DNA of 14,874 nt from Bacteroidota bacterium (lineage in GTDB: Bacteria; Bacteroidota; Bacteroidia; Flavobacteriales; Weeksellaceae). Positions 1 through 6,980 of this stretch are shown in pieces. Under the pieces are notes generated by a model. The model saw only the letters and a program-made list of their open reading frames with translations. It had not been told where the DNA came from and did no database searches. The position numbers were made by a program, and so were the translations under genes. The DNA lies in assembly GCA_023388015.1 (NCBI GenBank), contig JAEWHB010000145.1, positions 1-14,874 of the forward strand, written 5' to 3'. Within the stretch, counting starts at the first letter, position 1. Every line of letters starts with the position of its first letter.

Positions 1-2
1 TG

Positions 3-737
3 ATGCAAAGACGCGATTTTATTAAAAAATCCACACTCATGGGTGGATTGTTCATCATCAATCCTTCATTTAATTTTAATTTTTTAAACGAATTTACGGA
101 GGAAGAACTCATCGGAAAAGGAAAACCGGCGCTTTTCGGTGATGACTTCAAACTACGAAATGAAGCTTTTTTCCAATTGAATCAAATGCGTATTGCCGCA
201 AAAGAAAGCGGATTTCACGTTCATGTGATTTCTAGTTACCGAAGCTATACCCACCAAAACGGAATTTGGGAACGCAAGTACAAAAGCTTCCGAAATCAAG
301 GTTTCTCACATCAAAAAACAATTGAGAAGATTATCGAATACAGTACGATTCCCGGAACTTCGCGTCATCATTGGGGAACGGATCTCGACATCATCGATTC
401 AACCCGAGGCATTCCTTCCAATCCTTTGAGTGAAGTTCATTTCAATGAAGGCGGTCGTATGCGGAAATTCAAATTATGGTTGGATGAGAATTCAGAAAAA
501 TTTGGGTTTCATTTGGTTTATACCAACAAATCCGGTCGAAAAGGATTTGCGTACGAGCCTTGGCATTTTTCCTATAAACCGATTTCCAACAGAATGCTGA
601 AGGAATATAAAGAACTGGATTTGAAAAAACTTCTTCAAACCAATAAATTAATGGGAAGTGAGCATTTCACGGATGAATTCATTGAACAATACAAAAGGGA
701 CAATATTTTGGACATTAATCCCGATTTATTGCTATAA
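3..737 (+). CDS. M15 family D-Ala-D-Ala carboxypeptidase-like metallopeptidase, Tat-exported
   Basis: This is a 244-residue zinc peptidase of the VanY/M15B type, expected to trim D-Ala or peptide cross-links of peptidoglycan outside the cytoplasm. The N-terminus has a twin-arginine motif (QRRDFIKKS, residues 2-10) followed by a short hydrophobic stretch, as in Tat substrates. No lipobox Cys is seen. The M15 signature SxHxxGxxxD is present as S120, H122, G125 and D129, and the EPWH motif gives catalytic E185 and H188. The predicted zinc ligands are H122, D129 and H188. The family's SxYRS element is at residues 78-81. The ATG overlaps a TGA in the arrangement TGATG at the window edge, so an upstream gene may be translationally coupled. 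The C-terminal 50 residues after the catalytic domain are charged and not recognised. Family assignment is firm; the exact substrate is not known. Confidence 0.88.
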   Translation: MQRRDFIKKSTLMGGLFIINPSFNFNFLNEFTEEELIGKGKPALFGDDFKLRNEAFFQLNQMRIAAKESGFHVHVISSYRSYTHQNGIWERKYKSFRNQGFSHQKTIEKIIEYSTIPGTSRHHWGTDLDIIDSTRGIPSNPLSEVHFNEGGRMRKFKLWLDENSEKFGFHLVYTNKSGRKGFAYEPWHFSYKPISNRMLKEYKELDLKKLLQTNKLMGSEHFTDEFIEQYKRDNILDINPDLLL

Positions 738-766
738 AAAACGTCCGAACCTATTGATCAGGACGT
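735..766 (-). terminator. Putative intrinsic terminator of dps
   Basis: An inverted repeat ACGTCC (741-746) / GGACGT (761-766) lies between two convergent genes. On the minus strand the hairpin is followed by a T-run (complement of the A-run at 736-740), as expected for termination of dps transcripts. The stem is only 6 bp with a 14-base loop. No T-run follows it in the plus direction, so it would not terminate the peptidase transcript. Confidence 0.5.
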
Positions 767-786
767 AAAACAAAGTCCAATTGTTT

Positions 787-1263
787 TTATTTCCCTCCTA
801 AAAATGCTTTCAGCATCCAGGCTGTTTTTTCCTGAAACGAAATGAAATCACTCATCATCGAGTTCGTTCCTTCATCGTCCAATTCGGCAGAACGATCCAA
901 AATCTGTCGTTCTATTTTCAGTAATTCCTGAATCGAATCCAACACAAGTTGGACCGATTTTTCGGCATCCGAAACATTTTTCCCGACTTTAACTGTCGAA
1001 TGCTCGATGTAATCTTCAAAGGTATGCAAAGGCGTTGCGCCCAAAGTCAAGATTCGCTCGGCAACCAAATCCACTTTTTCCTGTGCGTCCAAATACAATT
1101 CTTCAAATTTCGGGTGCAATTGAAAAAATTGCTCTCCTTTAATGTTCCAATGAACTCCTCTTAAATTCTGATAATAAATCTGTAAATCAGCCAACAGCAC
1201 ATTTAGGTCTTCTGAAAGTTCTTTAGTCGTGGATTTTTCTAATCCAATGGTAGATAATTTCAT
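787..1263 (-). CDS. dps: Dps family ferritin-like DNA-protection protein
   Basis: This 158-residue protein has the usual Dps length and four-helix ferritin-like layout. Dps dodecamers oxidise Fe(II) with hydrogen peroxide, store the iron, and in many species coat DNA, limiting Fenton damage. The inter-subunit ferroxidase ligands fit the family spacing exactly: H38 (in GVHWN), H50, E54, D65 and E69, which is H-x11-H-x3-E and D-x3-E. The N-terminal tail is short with a few lysines, so DNA binding through the tail is uncertain. The gene is divergent from oxyR across a 156-base intergenic region, the expected arrangement for a peroxide-induced defence gene controlled by its neighbour. A putative terminator lies just beyond its stop. 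Confidence 0.95.
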   Translation of the reverse strand: MKLSTIGLEKSTTKELSEDLNVLLADLQIYYQNLRGVHWNIKGEQFFQLHPKFEELYLDAQEKVDLVAERILTLGATPLHTFEDYIEHSTVKVGKNVSDAEKSVQLVLDSIQELLKIERQILDRSAELDDEGTNSMMSDFISFQEKTAWMLKAFLGGK

Positions 1264-1419
1264 ATTATATATTTTTTTAAGTTACTGAATTAATATTCTA
1301 AATATAAGTAATTTAGACAATTTAAACTATGTTAAATCTCAGTTATAACTAACTAAAATCATACCAGCCTTCATAGACAAATTCGATTAAATTAATACCT
1401 TTATTGAAAATATTTATAT
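1264..1419. promoter_or_regulatory. Divergent dps/oxyR control region
   Basis: This 156-base AT-rich region must hold both promoters. A TAnnTTTA element on the minus strand (TATATTTA, complement of 1299-1306) could be the -7 box of dps. TACCTTTA at 1396-1403 could be the -7 box of oxyR, leaving a leader of roughly 10 bases. Each differs from TAnnTTTG by one base. A perfect 10-bp palindrome, AGTTATAACT, sits at 1341-1350 between the two, and is a candidate half of a LysR-type operator. Assigning it to OxyR is inference from position and symmetry only. Confidence 0.5.
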
Positions 1420-2367
1420 ATGACGTTGGTACAGTTGGAATATGTTTTAGCCGTTGCCGAATACAAGAATTTTACGCTCGCCGCAGATAAGTCTTTTGTC
1501 ACGCAACCTACTTTGAGTATGCAGATTCAAAAATTGGAAAAGGAGCTGGGCATTGAAATTTTTGACAGGAGTTCTCATCCGATTAAACTTACACCCATTG
1601 GTGAAAAAGTGGTAGAACAAGCCAAAATTATTCTGAAAGAATCCAACAAAATGGCACAATTGGTTTTTGAAGAAAAAGGCCAGATAGAAGGCGATTTCCG
1701 TATTGGGGTTATCCCAACGGTTTTGCCAACGCTTGTGCCTATGTTTTACAAAACATTTCAGAGAGCACATCCCAAATCAAACCTCATCATCAGAGAACTC
1801 CAAACAGAAGAAATTATTGCGGGTCTACGCGAAGGCATTTTGGATTTCGGGATAGTGGTAACGCCTCTTCATGAAGATCAAATTGTGGAAAAAACGCTGT
1901 ATTATGAACCTTTGGTAGCCTATGTTCCGGATTCGCATATTTACCATTCCAAAAAAATGATTCAGACTTCCGACCTGGATGTGGAAGATCTTTTGTTGCT
2001 CAAAGAAGGTCATTGTTTCCGAAATAATGTTTTGAATCTTTGCGAACCTACCAAACTCAAAGAACAACCCGTAAAACTTGACAGCGGAAGTCTCGATACA
2101 TTGGTAAAACTTGCCAATGAAGGTTATGGAATGACGCTTTTACCGAGTCTTCATGCCGAAGATCTGCCCAAAGAAAACCAGAAAAATGTTCGTTATTTTG
2201 AAGATCCCGCGCCGTCCCGGCAGGTAAGTTTGGTTTATCATCAATCCAATCTGCGCAAGTCTTTTGAAGACAATTTCGTCAAGACAATTCAAAGTGTTTT
2301 GCGTGGCAAAATATTCTTTGACAAAAATGAAAATATAACTTCTCCTTTGATCAGTTTGCCTAAATAA
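1420..2367 (+). CDS. oxyR: OxyR-type LysR family peroxide-sensing regulator
   Basis: This 315-residue LysR-type regulator has an N-terminal winged helix-turn-helix (about residues 1-60, with TQPTLSMQIQKLE as recognition region), a linker helix, and a C-terminal periplasmic-binding-like effector domain. The peroxide-sensing cysteines of OxyR are both present in GHCFRNNVLNLC: C199 and C208, nine residues apart, matching the numbering and spacing of the E. coli protein. Peroxide oxidises the first to form a disulfide with the second, which remodels the tetramer and activates antioxidant genes. Divergence from dps supports the assignment. It converges on aroC with one base between stop codons. 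The start is ATG, and the sequence from MTLVQLEYVLAVAE fits the usual LysR N-terminus. Confidence 0.94.
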   Translation: MTLVQLEYVLAVAEYKNFTLAADKSFVTQPTLSMQIQKLEKELGIEIFDRSSHPIKLTPIGEKVVEQAKIILKESNKMAQLVFEEKGQIEGDFRIGVIPTVLPTLVPMFYKTFQRAHPKSNLIIRELQTEEIIAGLREGILDFGIVVTPLHEDQIVEKTLYYEPLVAYVPDSHIYHSKKMIQTSDLDVEDLLLLKEGHCFRNNVLNLCEPTKLKEQPVKLDSGSLDTLVKLANEGYGMTLLPSLHAEDLPKENQKNVRYFEDPAPSRQVSLVYHQSNLRKSFEDNFVKTIQSVLRGKIFFDKNENITSPLISLPK

Positions 2368-2389
2368 TTCAGATTTTCCGGGAATTATT
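2363..2389. terminator. Weak hairpin at the oxyR/aroC junction
   Basis: AATAATTC (2363-2370) and GAATTATT (2382-2389) form an 8-bp AT-rich stem with an 11-base loop spanning both stop codons. No clear T-run follows on either strand. It is the only structure available to separate the two convergent transcripts, but it is a poor intrinsic terminator. Confidence 0.25.
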
Positions 2390-3427
2390 CAATAAAACAA
2401 AATCGAGCAAAACCATTGCAGAAAGGGCTTCTACAATCGGAACGGCTCTTGGCAAAACACAAGGATCGTGACGTCCTTTGCCTTGCATTTCCACTAATTC
2501 GCCTTGGAAATTAAGTGCTTCTTGTTTTTGCATCAAAGTTGCCACGGGTTTAAATGCCACACGGAAATAAATATCCATTCCATTGGAAATTCCGCCTTGA
2601 ATCCCACCTGAAAGATTGGTTTTGGTTGTTCCGTCTTCGTTGAATAAATCATTGTGTTCCGAACCTTGCATTCGTGCACCGCAAAATCCGCTTCCGTATT
2701 CAAATCCTTTTACCGCATTGATGGAAAGCATTGCCTGACCTAATCTGGCGTGAAGTTTATCAAAAATCGGTTCTCCCAACCCAACATGCACATTTTTAAT
2801 CACACAAGTTATCGTTCCGCCGATGGTGTCGCCGGCTTTTCTGACTTGTTCGATTTTCTCAATCATTTGGGCAGCGGTTTCTTCATCGGGACAACGAACG
2901 ATATTTGATTCGGTTTTGGAAAAATCCAGTTTCTGATAAGGTTTCTCTAAAAATAGATCTCCGACCGATGAAACATAGGCATTGATTTCTATTTCCTTGA
3001 TAATTTGTTTGGCCACAGCTCCTGCCACCACCCAATTGGCAGTTTCACGTGCAGAACTTCTGCCTCCGCCCCTATGATCTCTGTTGCCGTATTTTTTTTG
3101 GTAAGTAAAATCGGCGTGCGACGGCCGAAATAGATCTTCGATATGCGAATAATCTTTGGATTTCTGATTTTCATTCGGAATGATAAATCCGATGGAGGTT
3201 CCGGTCGTTTTTCCTTCGAAAATTCCGGACAGAAACTGAACCGTATCGGATTCTTTTCTTTGGGTTACAATTTTGGATTGTCCGGGTTTGCGCCGATCTA
3301 ATTCGGATTGAATTTTTCCCAAATCAAGTTCAATTCCGGCTGGACAGCCGTCAATAATTCCGCCCATTGCCGTTCCGTGGCTTTCTCCAAAAGTCGTAAG
3401 TCGAAAAATCTTTCCGAATGTGTTCAT
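2369..3427 (-). CDS. aroC: Chorismate synthase
   Basis: This cytoplasmic enzyme performs the last step of the shikimate pathway, converting 5-enolpyruvylshikimate 3-phosphate to chorismate with reduced FMN, and feeds aromatic amino acid and quinone synthesis. The protein has 352 residues, the usual length for the bacterial enzyme. Diagnostic motifs are GESHG (residues 14-18, containing conserved H17), RPSHADFTY, the GNRDHRGGGRSSARET segment with the second conserved His and phosphate/FMN-contacting residues, and GGIQGGISNG. No key residue is missing. It has no shikimate-pathway neighbours here and seems to be transcribed alone from the promoter just upstream. The start MNTFGKIF matches the family N-terminus. 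Confidence 0.97.
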   Translation of the reverse strand: MNTFGKIFRLTTFGESHGTAMGGIIDGCPAGIELDLGKIQSELDRRKPGQSKIVTQRKESDTVQFLSGIFEGKTTGTSIGFIIPNENQKSKDYSHIEDLFRPSHADFTYQKKYGNRDHRGGGRSSARETANWVVAGAVAKQIIKEIEINAYVSSVGDLFLEKPYQKLDFSKTESNIVRCPDEETAAQMIEKIEQVRKAGDTIGGTITCVIKNVHVGLGEPIFDKLHARLGQAMLSINAVKGFEYGSGFCGARMQGSEHNDLFNEDGTTKTNLSGGIQGGISNGMDIYFRVAFKPVATLMQKQEALNFQGELVEMQGKGRHDPCVLPRAVPIVEALSAMVLLDFVLLNNSRKI

Positions 3428-3447
3428 AAATTCAGTATAGAATTCTA

Positions 3448-3455
3448 CAAAGATA
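3448..3455 (-). promoter_or_regulatory. aroC promoter, -7 element
   Basis: On the minus strand this reads TATCTTTG, an exact match to the Bacteroidota -7 consensus TAnnTTTG. A TTTA element 17 bases upstream could serve as the -33 box. The implied leader before the aroC ATG is about 14 bases. Confidence 0.55.
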
Positions 3456-3511
3456 AAGTTTGATGCGGAAACTAAATTGTTTATTTTGAATATCCGTATT
3501 TATATCCAATC

Positions 3512-3594
3512 AATTGATTTTCTTCTTCCCCAACCCTAAAGGGAGGAAGAAAATCAATTTACACCCTTTAGGGAAGGGAAAATAAATTGATTTT
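3512..3594. repeat. Small palindromic (REP-like) intergenic element with three pairing arms
   Basis: Arm 1 (3512-3530) pairs with arm 2 (3541-3559) over 19 bases with a single G-U pair, around a 10-base loop containing AACCCTAAA. The last part of arm 2 (AAAATCAATTT, 3550-3560) is also perfectly complementary over 11 bases to arm 3 (AAATTGATTTT, 3584-3594), around a loop containing CCCTTTAGGG. Thus arm 2 can pair with only one partner at a time. CCCTAAAGGG-type palindromes are, from general experience, frequent in intergenic DNA of Flavobacteriia, so a dispersed REP/MITE-like element is the likeliest reading. No transposase is nearby. Confidence 0.7.
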
Positions 3595-3643
3595 CGACTT
3601 CAATTTATCTTTTAGGCAGGTATGCGGATAATCATTTTCTTTA

Positions 3644-3664
3644 TTGAATTTAATTCAAATTTGA
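3644..3664. promoter_or_regulatory. Two overlapping palindromes upstream of pcrA
   Basis: TTGAATTTAATTCAA (3644-3658) is a perfect 7-bp inverted repeat around one central base, and TCAAATTTGA (3655-3664) is a perfect 10-bp palindrome overlapping it. They lie about 100 bases upstream of the helicase start. They could be an operator, or chance in AT-rich DNA. Confidence 0.3.
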
Positions 3665-3747
3665 GTTAAAAATGAGTACGAAACTAACTTAATTATCGAA
3701 ATGGATTATTTCATCTGAACTCTCTTTAGCCTACGATGTATTATTTG

Positions 3748-3755
3748 TAAATTTG
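3748..3755 (+). promoter_or_regulatory. pcrA promoter, -7 element very close to the start
   Basis: TAAATTTG matches the -7 consensus TAnnTTTG exactly. TTTA at 3724-3727, 20 bases upstream, is a possible -33 box. The element ends only 7 bases before the ATG, so transcription would begin at or almost at the start codon, giving a leaderless or nearly leaderless mRNA. Confidence 0.5.
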
Positions 3756-3762
3756 TCCTCCC

Positions 3763-6084
3763 ATGAAGAATTATTTAGACGAACTGAACGAACCACAGAG
3801 ACAAGCTGTTGAAATAACCGAAGGACCGCTGATGGTCATTGCGGGTGCGGGATCGGGAAAAACCCGTGTCCTTACCTATCGGATTGCTCATTTGATTGAA
3901 AAAGGTGTTGATCCTTTCAATATTCTCTCCCTTACTTTTACCAATAAAGCTGCGCGAGAAATGAAAGACCGGATATCAAAAGTGGTGGGCGAAAGCGAAG
4001 CCAAAAGCATTTGGATGGGAACTTTCCACTCGGTTTTTGCGAGAATTCTCCGCGTTGAAGCTACTCGTTTGGGTTATCCTTCCGATTTCACGATTTATGA
4101 TACGCAGGACACGCAAAGCGTGATGAAAAAAGTCCTGGATGAACTTCAACTCGATAAAGATATTTACAGAGTGAAACAGGTGCTTCACCGGATTTCACAA
4201 TTTAAAAACAATCTGATTACCGTTCGGGCGTATCATAATACACCGGAATTAATTGAAGCCGATGCTGCTGCCATGCGTCCCAAAATGGGCGAAGTTTACA
4301 GGGCTTATGTGGATAGATGCTTTAAATCGGGAGCGATGGATTTCGATGATTTGTTGTTGCGAACCAATGAAGTCCTGACGCGATTTCCTGAAGTTCTGGC
4401 CAAATACCAAGAAAGATTTAAATACATATTGGTGGATGAGTACCAGGATACCAACCATTCGCAATATTTAATCGTAAAAGCTTTAGCTTCCCGATATGAA
4501 AATCTTTGTGTAGTGGGCGATGATGCGCAGAGTATTTATGCCTTCCGTGGGGCGAACATTCGCAATATTTTATCGTTCCAACAAGATTATCCGGATGCGA
4601 AAATTATTCCGCTTGAACAAAATTACCGTTCCACCAAAACGATAGTAGGCGCTGCCAATCAGATCATTGCGCAAAACCGTGACCAATTGGAAAAAAATGT
4701 TTGGACAGCTAACGACCATGGTCAAACCATTCCGGTTTATCGGGCTTTGACCGATGCCGATGAAGCAAGATATGTGGCTTCACAAATCTGGGAACTTCAA
4801 CTGAACGAACACCTCAAACACAAAGATATTGCGGTTCTTTATCGAACCAATGCGCAATCTCGTGCGATAGAAGAAGCTTTGCGAAAGAGAAATCTTCCGT
4901 ATCGGGTCTTTGGCGGAACATCTTTTTTCCAGCGAAAGGAAATCAAAGATTTAGTTTCCTATCTGCGATTACTAATTAATCAGAATGACGAAGAAGCTTT
5001 GCTTCGGATTATCAATTATCCGGCGCGTGGAATTGGTCAGACAACTTTGAATAAATTGACGGTGGCTTCGGGTGAATATGAAAAAACGATTTATGAAATC
5101 CTGGAAAACATTGGTCAATATGCAGGGAAAATCGGTTTGAACAATCCGACGGCTCAAAAACTGAACGATTTCATTACCATGATTAAAAGTTTCAAAGTGA
5201 TGCTCCAAAATCATGATGTTTATGAAGTTGCTTCGCATGTCGCCAAAACCACCGGACTTATCAAAACGCTGAAGGAAGACGATACGCCTGAAGGAATTTC
5301 AAGACTCGAAAACCTTCAGGAATTACTGAACAGTATTCAGGGTTATGTGGACGAACAAAAACAATTAGACGAAGGCGATCCTTCGCTGAGCGGATTTTTG
5401 GAAAACGTGGCACTTGCTACCGATGCAGACAATGATGATGAAGACGACAATAAAGTTTCGCTTATGACTGTGCATTTAGCCAAAGGATTGGAATTCCCGG
5501 CGGTTTTCATCGTGGGATTAGAAGAGAATTTGTTTCCGTCCATGATGAATTTGAACACACGTCAGGAATTGGAAGAAGAACGTCGTTTGTTTTATGTAGC
5601 ACTAACGCGTGCGGAAAAGTTTGCGCATCTGACGTATTCGGTTTCAAGATTTCGTTGGGGAAAAATCGTGGACAGTGAACCGAGTCGTTTTTTGGAAGAA
5701 ATTGATGATAAATATTTAGAATGGAATAACCTCAACGCCGGACTTCCTGTGAACAAAAGCGGATTGAATGTTAATTTGTTTGATGATGATTATTCGCAGG
5801 TTCCAAAATTCGAAAGAAAGAAAAGCGAACCAAAAAAACCGGACAATCCTTTGAAACCGAAAGCGAGTTTCAAACCGATTGCTCAGGCCAAAATCGTGAA
5901 TCAATCCAATGGTGAAAACGTGGATTTATCGGCCGGAAAAATCGTAATGCATGATCGTTTCGGGCGAGGAAAAGTAATTTCTCTGGAAGGCGAATCGGAT
6001 AATGTGAAGGCTACTGTTTTGTTTGACAATGCCGGAGAGAAGAAATTATTACTGAATTTTGCAAAGTTGAGAGTGATTGGGTAA
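3763..6084 (+). CDS. pcrA: PcrA/UvrD-type superfamily 1A DNA helicase
   Basis: This 773-residue 3'-5' DNA helicase acts in nucleotide excision repair, mismatch repair, removal of recombination filaments and transcription-coupled repair. SF1A motifs appear in order: the Q-motif region (LNEPQRQAV, residues 8-16), Walker A (AGAGSGKT, 27-34), Walker B (LVDEYQD, 223-229), motif III (GDDAQSIYAFRGA, 252-264), motif V (TVHLAKGLEF, from 569) and motif VI (VALTRA, 612-617). After a basic, Pro/Lys-rich linker (about 670-705), residues 725-773 resemble the Tudor-like domain that ties PcrA/UvrD to RNA polymerase. The start is well placed because the Q-motif normally sits this close to the N-terminus. No truncation or frameshift is seen. 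It stands alone with its own promoter and terminator. The gene could equally be named uvrD. Confidence 0.95.
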   Translation: MKNYLDELNEPQRQAVEITEGPLMVIAGAGSGKTRVLTYRIAHLIEKGVDPFNILSLTFTNKAAREMKDRISKVVGESEAKSIWMGTFHSVFARILRVEATRLGYPSDFTIYDTQDTQSVMKKVLDELQLDKDIYRVKQVLHRISQFKNNLITVRAYHNTPELIEADAAAMRPKMGEVYRAYVDRCFKSGAMDFDDLLLRTNEVLTRFPEVLAKYQERFKYILVDEYQDTNHSQYLIVKALASRYENLCVVGDDAQSIYAFRGANIRNILSFQQDYPDAKIIPLEQNYRSTKTIVGAANQIIAQNRDQLEKNVWTANDHGQTIPVYRALTDADEARYVASQIWELQLNEHLKHKDIAVLYRTNAQSRAIEEALRKRNLPYRVFGGTSFFQRKEIKDLVSYLRLLINQNDEEALLRIINYPARGIGQTTLNKLTVASGEYEKTIYEILENIGQYAGKIGLNNPTAQKLNDFITMIKSFKVMLQNHDVYEVASHVAKTTGLIKTLKEDDTPEGISRLENLQELLNSIQGYVDEQKQLDEGDPSLSGFLENVALATDADNDDEDDNKVSLMTVHLAKGLEFPAVFIVGLEENLFPSMMNLNTRQELEEERRLFYVALTRAEKFAHLTYSVSRFRWGKIVDSEPSRFLEEIDDKYLEWNNLNAGLPVNKSGLNVNLFDDDYSQVPKFERKKSEPKKPDNPLKPKASFKPIAQAKIVNQSNGENVDLSAGKIVMHDRFGRGKVISLEGESDNVKATVLFDNAGEKKLLLNFAKLRVIG

Positions 6085-6109
6085 CTTAAAAAAATATAAT
6101 AAAAAAGCA

Positions 6110-6145
6110 AAAGCCGTCTTGTTTTGAACAAAACGGCTTTCTTTT
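6110..6145. terminator. Bidirectional intrinsic terminator
   Basis: AAAGCCGT (6110-6117) pairs with ACGGCTTT (6133-6140). The stem is extended after one mismatch by TTGTT/AACAA around a TTG loop. A T-run follows in the plus direction (6142-6146), and the A-run at 6101-6106 gives a T-run on the minus strand. It sits between the helicase gene and the convergent T9SS cargo gene and can serve both. Confidence 0.85.
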
Positions 6146-6160
6146 TCATTATAAATTTAA

Positions 6161-6919
6161 TTATTTAACTACGATTTTGGTAGTATGTGTTAAACCTGAA
6201 GTTCCTTTGAACTGAACCAAATAAACCCCGGAAGAAAGTCCGGAAAGGTCAAGGTTTGATTTTCCACTGTTTAGTTTTAATGATTTAACTGCTTTTCCTT
6301 CCAGATTGAAAATCTGAACATTTGCATTTTCTTTCAACTGAACTGTGGTAGAACCTTTGGCAACAGTTGGGTAAACCTCTGCGATGGCAATTGAATTGAC
6401 ATCGGAAACACCCATGGCATTTTTGTCATAACGGTAACTGATGTAGAATGAAGTATTTGGGATTTCACTTCCGGCTCCATCAAATTGTACGAATCTCAAT
6501 TTATATTCAGCTAAGTTCGTTTCATCACGATTGGTTAAGTAATCATAATTACCCCAATCACCGTTTGACGGCAATACACCTCCGGTAGAACTTGGGTAAA
6601 AGCTACCAACACTTATAGAAAACCAACAGTTTCCTGCAGGGCCTCCAATACAAAATTGTCCTTCGCTGCCATCTGTATTGATGATTTCAACAACTTCTGC
6701 AGAGACATAAATGTCTGAATTTGTTGTATTGAAAATTCTCAATGGCAATTTAGCATCTTCATTTGGAACTTCATCTTCAGAAAACTCTGTAAAGACATGG
6801 ACAGAGTTATTTTCATATTCGACTCCATCCAAGTCGGTAATTATAAATTCTTGATTTTGAGCATTTGTTACACCACAAATTCCCCATAGAATTAAAGTGG
6901 ATAGAAATAATTTTTTCAT
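6161..6919 (-). CDS. Small T9SS type A cargo protein with a Cys pair
   Basis: This 252-residue secreted protein has no recognised catalytic domain. The chosen start gives a clean signal peptide (MKKLFLSTLI..., cleavage before Gln21). An ATG seven codons further upstream would add residues unlike a signal peptide. The central part is beta-rich and contains CIGGPAGNC, two cysteines eight residues apart that could form a disulfide. The last 70 or so residues are a type A T9SS sorting domain (start near AEVYPTV, then VQIFNLEGKAV, then SGVYLVQF and a TTKIVVK end), so the protein should cross the outer membrane through the type IX system and be anchored to the surface or released. It lies downstream of the Omp28-like cargo gene with a hairpin between them. 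It may work with that protein; the function is unknown. Confidence 0.85.
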   Translation of the reverse strand: MKKLFLSTLILWGICGVTNAQNQEFIITDLDGVEYENNSVHVFTEFSEDEVPNEDAKLPLRIFNTTNSDIYVSAEVVEIINTDGSEGQFCIGGPAGNCWFSISVGSFYPSSTGGVLPSNGDWGNYDYLTNRDETNLAEYKLRFVQFDGAGSEIPNTSFYISYRYDKNAMGVSDVNSIAIAEVYPTVAKGSTTVQLKENANVQIFNLEGKAVKSLKLNSGKSNLDLSGLSSGVYLVQFKGTSGLTHTTKIVVK

Positions 6920-6931
6920 TTGTTTTAATTT

Positions 6932-6970
6932 AAAAAACACAAAGCAATGAGGGTTCTCAATTGCTCTGTG
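6932..6970 (-). terminator. Intrinsic terminator or attenuator between the two T9SS cargo genes
   Basis: Arms 6938-6951 and 6956-6970 pair with one mismatch and one bulged base around a GGTT loop. On the minus strand six T residues follow immediately (complement of 6932-6937). This is a convincing terminator for the Omp28-like gene. It lies only 12 bases before the start codon of the next gene, for which no separate promoter is evident, so read-through may set that gene's expression. Confidence 0.7.
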
Positions 6971-6980
6971 TCCTGATTAT

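Larger units (their letters stand above)
3428..3762. other. 335-base intergenic region, aroC/pcrA
   Basis: No coding sequence is seen here. From left to right it holds the aroC promoter (minus strand), a palindromic repeat element, a pair of overlapping palindromes, and the helicase promoter (plus strand). A near-matching inverted pair, GAATATCCG (3488-3496) and CGGATAATC (3625-3633), 8 of 9 bases complementary, brackets the repeat element and could mark its ends; this is speculative. Confidence 0.6.

Noticed and set aside
1447..1770. Antisense open frame of 107 codons opposite oxyR
   Set aside because: It lies fully inside oxyR, which has clear family motifs, and its product is Phe/Asn/Arg-rich with no recognisable domain.
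2989..3174. Second minus-strand frame within aroC
   Set aside because: It is an out-of-frame shadow; the aroC frame carries the conserved GNRDHRGGG motif here.
3488..3633. A mobile element bounded by GAATATCCG/CGGATAATC
   Set aside because: The ends match over 8 of 9 bases only, no target-site duplication was found and there is no transposase; kept only as a comment on the repeat.
6920..6940. Upstream ATG for the small T9SS cargo protein
   Set aside because: It adds seven residues before a normal signal peptide and falls on the terminator T-run; the ATG ending at 6919 is better.
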